Assembly: GCA_029747585.1 (NCBI GenBank)
Contig: JAPEVF010000965.1
Location: 1 to 16,574, forward strand
Length of the DNA stretch: 16,574 bases
Source of the DNA: Pleurotus djamor
Lineage: Eukaryota; Basidiomycota; Agaricomycetes; Agaricales; Pleurotaceae
Direction of reading: 5' to 3'
Part shown: positions 1-7,410 of the stretch, piece after piece
Numbering within the stretch: the first letter of the stretch is position 1
How the letters are laid out: every line of letters starts with the position of its first letter
The notes under the pieces: generated by a model
The model's database searches: none
Told to the model about the DNA's origin: nothing
Seen by the model: the letters and a program-made list of their open reading frames with translations, nothing else
Translations under genes and position numbers: made by a program

Positions 1-271
1 GTGAGCTAACACACCATCCAGAAATGTACCTCGAAGTGAATTTCTGTGAGTTCATCGCCGCTGGTGGATCCACGGGAAGCGAAGTGGTAGGCAATGATGG
101 AGACATCCTCGTTCTCAATCAGCTCGTAAAATACATCGTCGATCAAGGCAGCCTTACAATGCTCTCCTTGTTAGCCGGAGTGTTAATGGCATACGTCCCC
201 CGGTACACCCAACGTTGGCTGGTTCTCTGTGTAGGGAGTCGGTCCCTGACGATGAATTTTGTGAGGTCCAT
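1..271 (-). CDS. Degenerate TKL-type kinase (pseudokinase family), N-terminal part only, runs off the left edge
   Basis: Two exons are visible: 271..158 (38 codons) and 107..30 (26 codons), separated by a 50-nt GTAAGG..AG intron. A second intron opens with GTACAT at 29 and leaves the window. The model rests on pseudokinase E (6198-7332): exon 1 shares the pattern QRxSxRWVYxGTY, and exon 2 has exactly the same length (78 nt) and starts DVSIIAYHF where E has NVSVIAYLF. This is the kinase N-lobe, but the glycine-rich loop is not recognisable, and the exon that should carry the V-A-x-K lysine contains no lysine at all. The start was chosen because the ATG at 271 aligns with that of E. Upstream lies a copy of the dispersed block also found before E. 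The remaining lobe is outside the window, so only N-lobe degeneration can be claimed. Confidence 0.7.
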
Positions 272-850
272 GTTCGTGTGAGTGATGCAAAAAAAATAAA
301 ATGGGTCGCGGATTCCTCGTATTTCAGGCCGCAGAATAATAAATTTGACCGCGTGTCGTACATTGGGACCAGCAACCTGACATGGCGTCTGATGCCTGAA
401 GCACCTATCTGGCGGTAAGCGGGACCCATAGGGACCCACACTGATCAATAAAGAGAAACAAGGTGTCAACATGTCATCGGAGTCTGAAATTCTCGAACGC
501 TTTGACTGCCAAGAGCAAGCACAAGAGATCCCTCCTGGTAAAGCGTCTTGTGCTCAAAGTACTGCAGCACCTGTAGACTCTGTTCCGTTCTCACCAGGCT
601 GTAAGACAAATAGAAAACAAGGGGAGCTTGAAGGATAAACGCCGCCCGAGTTCATGGATCAATGCTCTTACGGCGTGGTGGTGCCTCGGTGCTTTGGTGA
701 TCAATGGCCTAGTCTGGCAGTTTATTGGTTGCCTTCAATCGTTTATCGGTAACTCTCAAAGCACTACCCTTTTAGGGCTGTGAAGGGTATCATTGCAAGT
801 GGGAGCGAGAGGTGTATATACATTGCATCGCCACATTGTTCTTTGAGGGT
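272..850. other. Intergenic stretch between the left-edge pseudokinase and kinase A, containing dispersed block copy 1
   Basis: Both flanking genes are on the minus strand, so this is the 3' flank of kinase A and the upstream region of the left-edge gene. The minus strand carries block copy 1 (419-541) about 150 nt before the start codon. A pyrimidine-rich run on the minus strand (about 287-303) lies just before the ATG. No kinase-like or other recognisable coding sequence was found in 542-850 apart from a short open stretch leading into the block. Confidence 0.6.
419..541 (-). repeat. Dispersed block, copy 1
   Basis: Read on the minus strand it contains GAGGGATCTCTTGTG, then CTTGGCAGTCAAAGC, then TTTCAGACTCCGATG, then GTGTGGGTCCCTATGGGTCC. 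Plus-strand copies at 5935-6031 and 4481-4560 carry the same landmarks in the same order; a weaker one is at 16110-16160. Copy 1 has about 20 extra bases before the GGGTCC doublet. One frame reads a peptide with LGSQSxxxFQTP, matching LGGQSxxxFQTP in copy 3, so the block could derive from coding sequence. Frames are not kept in copy 2. It sits at a similar distance upstream of two pseudokinase genes, so a promoter or 5' leader is equally possible. Confidence 0.65.
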
Positions 851-2298
851 TCAGTCTGCGAATCTAAGGACCCGGAAGATTGGGAGGAAGAACCTATATA
901 TTCGGCTGAAAGGCCAGACCAAGACCCTTCCAAATAGCTGAAAGAAGTACCACCCAGTTCCAGTCTGAGAAGAAGGGACAATCAGAACATGGTTGAGTAG
1001 GTACCCGCACACACCGATGACTTACCGGAGGTTCGTTCGAATGAATGGGATCATGAGGGGGTAAATTTGCAAGCGTATGGCACACTTCTTGCATACTAGG
1101 ACGTTTAGCGGGATCGGCGTCCCAGCATAGCTTGACAAGTGTACGCAAGCCAGCGTTACGCTCGAGGTACGGGGGGATGGGAGGTCGAACTCCCTTTAGC
1201 ATGGATCTCAATGCTTGGATGTCTGTGTAACGTATCCGCTGACCGTCCTTCCTTGGAGCTGGTGTGAAAGGTGGGCGATTTGAGAATACCTATGTCATTG
1301 TTATCGTTGTCACTGTAAAGGAAACGCAGTGGACTCACTTCAACGAGGGTCATTCCATAGGCATAAACGTCGGTCGCTGTGGTATAGTTAGAGGCGCGTG
1401 GTACCTGAGCATCGAAGTTGTTCCATAAATCGGGACCAGCCCATCGAACCAGCCCAGCTGGGTGGACGGTGTCGATATAGTTGGTTTCGTCCTCAGGCAA
1501 AGCAAGAAGGAGACCAACGTCAGCGACGCGAGCGTGGGCATCGTCATCGACCATTATATTCGCCTGGTCATGATTGAGGGTAAGGATGGAGAAAATTTGA
1601 ATTATGCGATGACTTACACCACGAAAATCTGTGTGTATAACTCTCGGATCCAGTTGGTGTAGATAATCAAGTCCATCAGCAGCTTCTGTCATCTGAGAGG
1701 CTAGTGAGGACAAGGAAACCAGAGAAGGACCAAAATTACCCACCAATCTCAAAGCCTCTGAGTTCCGGACATCGTTGTCTGCAGCTCCCTCGGCACCGTA
1801 CTTCAATGAGAGGTAATCCATGATATTTCCACGTTCGTAGTAATCATACACCATGGCGGGGATGAAGTTGAGACCTTGCTCCTCATCGAGTCCATAGAAC
1901 CGCGCAATGTTGGCGTGGCGAAGGTGAATCCACGACGGGGAAAACTTCTGCAGAGCCTGATAGAGAGTGGAGTACATCATGAAGTTAATGAGGTTGGTTG
2001 GATAAAGAGCATACTTTGGACAAGCTAGCATCCTTCAATTTGGGACTCATCGTGTTGAAAATCTTGATCGCGACCTGGGGAGATACAACATGGTTTAGCA
2101 GCATGGAAAACCGAAGGGAAGGGCAGAATGACAGACATTGGTGGATGTTCCATTCACAGTTGCAGTACCCGCATAAACGGTACTGTGGGCACCCGTCCTG
2201 TGACGCTTACGAATGCGCTCAATCGTACCAAGGTCCTATGTTGAGGGCGTCAGTACGATATAAAGCAGAAGGTAGTTGCGCACATGCTGGCCGTCCAT
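851..2298 (-). CDS. TKL-like protein kinase, type I (kinase A)
   Basis: Predicted soluble Ser/Thr or dual-specificity kinase of 354 residues in eight exons: 2298-2284, 2235-2137, 2074-2015, 1956-1744, 1692-1618, 1563-1339, 1289-1026, 964-851. All introns are 48-62 nt and all are phase 0. Visible motifs: glycine loop RTGAHSTVYAG (residues 18-28), VAIK with Lys42, catalytic loop HTDFRGANI (149-157: HRD is HTD, Asp151 and Asn156 kept), metal-binding DVG (169-171 in place of DFG), GPD in place of APE, and CWDADPAKRPSM in the C-lobe. The ATP and metal residues are present, so activity is plausible. The start follows kinase B, which has the same 15-nt first exon (MDGQH here, MDTPL in B). The 51-nt intron 1743-1693 has no stop and would be read through by an ORF caller. 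The last exon encodes an aromatic, basic tail (WPFSRIYRFFLPIFRVLRF) shared with B. Confidence 0.85.
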
Positions 2299-2362
2299 AA
2301 AGAAGCGACAAACACGAATTACATAACACCAATCCGAGTGCCTTACATAAATAAAGGGCTGG

Positions 2363-2370
2363 ATATATAT
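2363..2370 (-). promoter_or_regulatory. TATA-like element upstream of kinase A
   Basis: An ATATATAT run lies 65-72 nt before the ATG of kinase A, in the 196-bp gap between A and the 3' end of kinase C. The position is reasonable for a fungal TATA element, but the motif is short and AT-rich tracts occur by chance. Confidence 0.3.
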
Positions 2371-2494
2371 GTCAATGTGTTTTCAATGCGGCCGCAATGG
2401 GAAGTCAAGCTACTGGGACCACTTGCAAGCCACAAGACGGACTTGTCAAGAAATTCATTGTATATTGAGCATTTCGTAGTGACTCGGTTAGCTG

Positions 2495-4059
2495 CTATAG
2501 AACGAGGCCTTTGTAGTATTTGGGGGTAGCTAAAGGGGACCGACTACCACGGCAGCTCAGATGGTCAAAGAGTTTCAAGGGCGAAGGCCGGATCGTTTCC
2601 AGGCGATCGAGAACTGTCGTTACTTTCAACCTCTCTTCTGGGGTAACCGACCAGCATTCCTCCTGAATCCTCCATATCTCATCGTTCATCTCAGCAGATG
2701 TATGGTCTGAGCGCCGTGGTCGTCGATTAAACGGAGGAAGAAGAATGTTCGCTCCTCCGGGGGGCATGGGACGACCCTCGAAAGGTTTCTTTCCAGAAAC
2801 GACCTGGAGATTATGTCAACATAATACTCAACCGAAGATTTAAGAACGGGGATCATACTGTCAGCAAAGTAAGAGCAAATGAATACATGTCTGATGCCTT
2901 GGTTGCTGTGGGACCTGTGGCTGATGTGGGAGATTCGAACGTGTCGGTATCATCGGCGAAGTTGTCGCCTGGTACAAAGTATAATTCCGGCGCGGTGAAA
3001 AGAGGCGTTGAAGTAAACTGGGTAGTATATCCAGACTGGTTGTCCACACGTGAGTGTCCGAAATCCGCCAACACGCCGATGGGTTCGTCATCTTCACCAA
3101 TTTTGACAAGGATGTTCGCCTGTAATCACTTAGAAAAGATTCACCAAATTTGAGTAAGTCGGCATATACTAACTGGCTTGACGTCACCATGGATGATATC
3201 CAAGGAGTGAAGGTACGACAGCCCGCGGATTACGCCGACCATCTTGAGATGGCATGCTCAGAAAGGGAAACGCGGAGAGTAAAGGCGAGTAGCGTACCAG
3301 ATGAACACGCGTTCTCGACCAAGGATTTCGGAAAAGGTAAGCGTCAATATCTAAGCAGAGAGACATAACCAGAGCGGGTGTCTCCTCGGACACGATTTCT
3401 TCACACCCTTCGAGATCGGTGCAGATTCCGTGGAGTTCTAAGATGTTCTCGTGTTTCAGTCCGTTGAGTAGTCTGAGCTCCCGCGCAATGCTCTGCGAAG
3501 TTTCAAGTCAGTCGGAAATCCACACATTGTATGGTGATGATGGCAGACCCGAGCGGCTTTTTTGGATTGAAGTCTGGGAATTTTCACCGCAACCTACAGC
3601 TGAGAAGTCAGCATGACTAGAGAGTATGGGTATGAGACCCTTTAACTTGCCTTCATGGTTGATCCGTCGCCGCGGAGTAGCGTGGCAGCAGACACGTATC
3701 CAAAACCGCCCACACCAAGCGGGCCATTCTTCACCAGAGTAACTTGATTGTTCAGTAGCTGCGTAGACTGGTTCAGTTTTCTAGTAGTGTCTCAGCTGTA
3801 AACTAACCTGAGGTTCGCGAACAACGTCAGGAAATGTAGGGGAGGCTGAGGCTCGCGGTGCACTCGGAGACGACGTGGACGAGCTAGGCTCACAGCTGAC
3901 GTCGGGTTGAGCACCTGAGCCCGAGGCATCGAGGTATTGTAGGAATTTTCGCAGAGATGGGATTGCGGCTAGCATGTCGGATGTGGGTCCGTGACCACGG
4001 AGAGGTTTGCAAGTTTTGTACTTACCGTGATATCGGTTGGCGGATGGTTCTTCGCCCAT
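2495..4059 (-). CDS. TKL-like protein kinase, type II (kinase C)
   Basis: Predicted kinase of 393 residues in eight exons: 4059-4026, 3968-3808, 3758-3651, 3593-3549, 3492-3298, 3242-3174, 3119-2859, 2803-2495. Residues 1-65 form a Ser/Pro-rich leader without a known domain. The kinase follows: GVGGFGYV (80-87), VAVK with Lys105, HGDVKPANI (199-207: HRD is HGD, Asp201 and Asn206 kept), DFG at 223-225, then FTAPEL. All catalytic acids are present. The model is supported by kinase D, which has an identical 108-nt loop exon and 69-nt catalytic-loop exon, the shared R/SIARE junction, and a shared PTATKxSDxYS motif before helix F. Intron 3650-3594 is GC-AG. Intron 4025-3969 is 57 nt with no stop, so the leader could instead be read through. 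The stop at 2495 is 196 bp upstream of kinase A's start; separate promoters are likely. Confidence 0.83.
3594..3650 (-). other. GC-AG intron in kinase C
   Basis: The donor reads GCAAGT directly after the codons for STMK and the acceptor is CTGTAG directly before VAVK. GCAAGT is the usual donor of the minor GC-AG class. The same position in kinase D has a GT donor (GTATGC at 15354), so the donor probably changed after duplication. Gene finders restricted to GT-AG will miss this junction and lose the glycine-loop exon. Confidence 0.75.
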
Positions 4060-4480
4060 ATGATGTATAGCCTAGCAACCGAGAGCAGTGTCCCCGGTGC
4101 GACAATTGTAAGAATACAAGGCTCGAAGTTCGGCTAGCAGGTTTCATCGATATCATCTTGATATCACCATTCGGAATCCTGGAAAGTCAATTACTGAAGA
4201 AGTATGCCGTGCACTAGAGCTTACCGGTTACCGCTTGAGTGGTACAAAGGGAGCACTTCGTTGTTCGCTGGGATACAAGAAGCAGTCAGAGTTACCGCTG
4301 ACCATGGATTCAATGTCAGTTTCCCTGTTCATTGTTGTCAAGATCTATTCGCGGTCCCGTTTAGGCCGCCTGAGACGGCAATTCGGTCAAGGAGGGAAGT
4401 AGGGGATTTCGGCGGAAACAAGTACAATGCATCTTGGGATCGTTCAGCGTTCAACGTGTTCAACCTTACCTTGGAAGTTC

Positions 4481-4560
4481 GGTCCTTCTTGGCGGTCAAA
4501 GCACATGGAATTCGGACTCCGATCGAAATGCCTATGGGTCCCTCAGGTGGGTCCACACCT
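4481..4560 (+). repeat. Dispersed block, copy 2
   Basis: Carries CTTGGCGGTCAAAGC, then CGGACTCCGATCGA, then ATGGGTCCCTCAGGTGGGTCC, in the order of copies 1 and 3. It lacks two bases between the first two landmarks relative to copy 3, which breaks any shared reading frame. It lies about 430 bp beyond the start of kinase C, the same relative place that copy 4 occupies beyond kinase D. No kinase exon follows at the 150-170 nt distance seen in copies 1 and 3. Confidence 0.6.
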
Positions 4561-5095
4561 GTGTGTGTGGGCCAAGATTCAGACGAGTTTGAAGCTTGAA
4601 GCTCGAATGACTGGAAGATGCAATGCTCTATATCGGCTGACTATCGTTTCATCGAAAGTTGGGTACGATGTGACACTCAAATGAGCAATCGTTCGGCCTC
4701 GGATTGCCACCATATCATTTACACAACATTTACAAGTTACTTTTACAGCGAACACTCCATGTACTAATAATGAGTGCAGAGAGAGATTCCAGCCTTCATA
4801 TTGGGGTGGCTGGCAATAGTCTGGGCCTGAAAATCCGACACGTAGGAAGAATATCCCAAGTGGCAAAAAGACGACAGCAACCTCGTGAATGGTTGAAGGA
4901 TATCATGATATTCGCCCAAGTGGAGTCACTGACGGTATCGACTAGAGCAGCGTTTTATTCTCGTAGTGAATGATTCCCCGCACCGACCGCGTAAGCCTAC
5001 GGTATGCTCGAGGCAAGTGTTGGAGTCGGTAACGGAGGTCGAATGAACGTACTGACGGTCGGAGTGCAGTAGCCAGATGCTGAGGTGGATGCGAA

Positions 5096-5361
5096 GTGGC
5101 TCAGCGTAAACGGACGGCTGTAGATGACGGGGATATGGACATTCACTTCGAGAGCAGAGAGGGATCAGACTTCAGTGCTTCAGAAAAGGATCCAACTGTT
5201 GTGGGTACTTTCGCCCTGCGGATGATTCTGCCACTGACACAAAGTGCAACTCTTCGGATACCCGTCTACACGAGTTCAGAATTCATCATATGCGGGGCGA
5301 GAAGCCGTACAAGAGCTGCGTACCTCGGCCAAGCCTTCGTCACATACTAAGAGATGCCTAA
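5096..5361 (+). pseudogene. Possible broken C2H2 zinc-finger gene remnant
   Basis: The frame ending at the stop 5359-5361 reads LHEFRIHHMRGEKPYKSC at 5266-5319. It contains the GEKPYK string of the linker between C2H2 zinc fingers, preceded by an H-x4-H arrangement and followed by one Cys. Immediately upstream, a different frame (5096-5205) is Ser/Asp/Glu-rich with a basic start (QRKRTAVDDGD), as is common in transcription-factor leaders. The two would need a frameshift near 5200, and I found no suitable intron. No second Cys pair or complete finger is visible. This could be a decayed transcription factor, or chance. The boundaries are approximate. Confidence 0.3.
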
Positions 5362-5934
5362 ACATCGACTGAAACTTGTCTCGACGGGAACCGCGCAAGC
5401 TCTGGTAAAAACAGAAGGGGTCGTCAGAAACCTCATCCGACCGCGACATCGATGAAGCTGTGTGCGACAATCCAGTCACTCTCGCTTACGAGCTCAATCT
5501 GTCCGGGGTATCATGGCGGATGAGTCGTCCCAGACTCGTTGGAACTTGTAAGGATTGATTTCCGTGACGGGAGCATGCGTCAGCGCCAAACGTGAATTTA
5601 GAGCCTTGAGCTAGCTTCAGAGTGTTTATGTGCTGAACAGCGGTTCCGAAGTGCTATAAACGTGTCTACGGCTGTGGTTTGCGTCCTGTCACAAAGAGCC
5701 ACGATGTTGGAATTTCTGAAGCAACTGACTCGCCATATTTACAATTTACATAAGGTTGGACATGGGGCTCCTGCTGGGCGTTGGCTGGACGACGCAGCAA
5801 AGTTTGGCAGCGATATAAAGTCAGGCTCTATGTTTTTAGTCAAGCGTATCGCCGAACGGCGTAAAGACGAAGGTCCAAGAAGGAAAAGAGGCTTTCATCG
5901 ACTATCGAACATGAGAAAGAACAACAGCCTACCG

Positions 5935-6031
5935 GGAGGGATTTGTTGTCGGCGGTCTTGGCGGTCAAAGCTTGCCACCGTTTCAGACTCCGATCGACAG
6001 TTGATCCGTGTGGGTCCCTGTGGGTCCACGT
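5935..6031 (+). repeat. Dispersed block, copy 3, upstream of pseudokinase E
   Basis: Carries GAGGGATTTGTTGTC, CTTGGCGGTCAAAGC, TTTCAGACTCCGATCGACAG and GTGTGGGTCCCTGTGGGTCC. From GAGGGAT through CAAAGC it aligns with copy 1 without gaps. The GGGTCC doublet is 170 nt before the ATG of E (150 nt for copy 1 and its gene). The doublet is a direct repeat of GTGGGTCC with a 2-nt spacer. Confidence 0.65.
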
Positions 6032-6197
6032 CCACGTTACTGCTCGCTAGGCACCACCCTGAGTGCCCTACCAACGCCTCCTCCAACCCAGGCCCAAATG
6101 ATACAATCACTACTTTTACAAGCTCAACAGCAGATTGAAGCCTTAAAGGCGGCATGTGCTGTGGATGCGCCCGCAAACACGCACACCTATCGCATTC

Positions 6198-7332
6198 ATG
6201 TCAAACATCACCAACTATGTTACCAAAAATAAATCTCCAAGCCAGAGAGCAAGTGATCGCTGGGTCTATCAGGGGACGTACACCGACCCCACCACACACG
6301 AGAAACTGGTAAGCCGTCGTCCCCACACTTACTGGCAGAGTCACGACTCACGATCGACTTTGCAGAATGTCTCCGTCATCGCCTACTTATTCACATCCTC
6401 CGACGAGCTCGAGGACGATGAGGATGTGCAATTCCACTTGACGGTGCGAGGCCTTATCCGTATCCTACCTGAGGTGCTACTGACGATTCCCCGCCTCCTA
6501 GAGAAGCCAACGCGTCGCTAAGATATGCCAGAATCTGTCCCACCCAAATATTCTCAAATTTTACGGGACATGCACGTTCGAGGAGACAACACATCCCTCC
6601 CCACTGGCATTGGTATTTGCGCGACATTCAAAGGGCGATTTGAGCAAGTTTGTGCCTAACTCCAATCTCGACCTTGCTTCTCGCGTCTCTTTAGTGAACT
6701 CCCTGCTCATCTTTCTTGGTCATTTCATCGAGCTTATTGTTCTCCTCACAGATGAGAGGGATCGCTCGGGGCTTGGATTATCTACATTCAAATCAGGTCG
6801 TTCATGGAAAATTGAGTCCCGTGAGTGCTTGTCGTTCATCGTCGGAATCGTGCACCCCTTGACCAACGTGGATAATTAGCAAGTAATTCTAATCAATGAC
6901 GACGGAGTCCCCGTTCTCAGCGAGTTCGGTCGATCTAAGATGACAAATGCAACAGGCCAGACCACTCAAGCTGCTGGTACTGCCCGGTATTCCGCCCCCG
7001 AAGCTTGGTCGCCTCGTAGAGGAACGTCCGGGCTATCGTTTCCTGCGGATATATACTCCTTCGGCATGATTTCCTTGTTTGTAAGTTATACATTCGTTCC
7101 TAATTCTGCGTTAGGTGCCAACTGACTTTTCCAGATACTCACGGGCAAAATACCTTTCTACTGGATGCCAAGTGATGTCACGGCCCAATACTCTATACAG
7201 AGTGGGCTGACCCCACCTCGAAAATCCTCCCCGCAAGTACCCGATGCACACTGGTCCATGATCGAGTCATGTTGGGAGAAGGCAGAGTCACGCCCTTCAG
7301 CCCAAGCAATCCTGCAACAATTACAAACATAA
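6198..7332 (+). CDS. TKL-family pseudokinase (E)
   Basis: 282 residues in six exons: 6198-6308, 6366-6443, 6502-6693, 6752-6820, 6880-7080, 7135-7332. Introns are 54-59 nt, all phase 0. The fold is clear: LSHPNILKFYGTC, LARGLDYLH-like helix E, GTARYSAPEAW (APE kept), ADIYSFGMISL (helix F), CWEKAESRPSA. The catalytic sites are not kept: no glycine-rich loop (SPSQRASDRWVYQG instead), no lysine in the exon that should hold V-A-x-K (NVSVIAYLF), HRD replaced by HGK (145-147), its Asn replaced by Val152, and DFG replaced by EFG (165-167). No stop or frameshift was needed, so it looks maintained rather than decayed. The 69-nt catalytic-loop exon has the same length and boundaries as in kinases C and D. 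It is probably a scaffold, allosteric regulator or decoy; that role is inference. It is convergent with the NLR, with 78 bp between the two stops. Confidence 0.85.
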
Positions 7333-7410
7333 TTATGTAGGGGTACATATAGATTAATACAAATTCTAGAGTAGAGTACATGACAGCTTTTGTGTGACTC
7401 TGATCAAAGT

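Larger units (their letters stand above)
851..4560. repeat. Segmental duplication, left unit (kinase A, kinase C, block 2)
   Basis: Same gene order and orientation as the unit at 12362-16160: type-I kinase (minus), type-II kinase (minus), block (plus). Offsets between matching landmarks are 11511 and 11527 (A/B ends), 11736 and 11789 (C/D ends) and 11621 (GTCAAAGC of blocks 2 and 4). Exon structures are conserved while sequence and intergenic gaps have diverged, so the event looks old. Confidence 0.6.
4060..6197. other. 2.1-kb gene-poor region between kinase C and pseudokinase E
   Basis: Kinase C starts leftward and pseudokinase E starts rightward, so this holds two divergent upstream regions. 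It contains block copies 2 (4481-4560) and 3 (5935-6031) and the zinc-finger-like remnant (5096-5361). Two plus-strand open stretches, 4204-4599 (131 codons) and 5662-6138 (158 codons), run into copies 2 and 3 respectively; I recognise no domain in either and no splice structure supports them. The second has a basic segment (KRIAERRKDEGPRRKR). Near 4147-4168 two GATATC sites flank a short spacer. Nothing else recognisable was found. Confidence 0.5.

Noticed and set aside
4147..4168. Paired GATATC sites as an operator
   Set aside because: Palindromic hexamers recur by chance; no further symmetry or conserved partner upstream of kinase D.
4204..4599. 131-codon open frame on the plus strand
   Set aside because: No recognisable domain, no supporting splice sites, lies in the upstream region of kinase C and ends in the dispersed block. 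Kept only as a note in the region entry.
5662..6138. 158-codon open frame on the plus strand upstream of pseudokinase E
   Set aside because: Its basic central part looks protein-like, but it runs through block copy 3 in a frame not shared with copy 1 and has no family resemblance.
6008..6232. Possible N-terminal extension of pseudokinase E (WVPVGP followed by a Gln/Leu-rich helix)
   Set aside because: Copy 1 has a similar WVPMGP start but unrelated following residues, and this frame reads into the E start in the wrong phase. No intron joins them convincingly.
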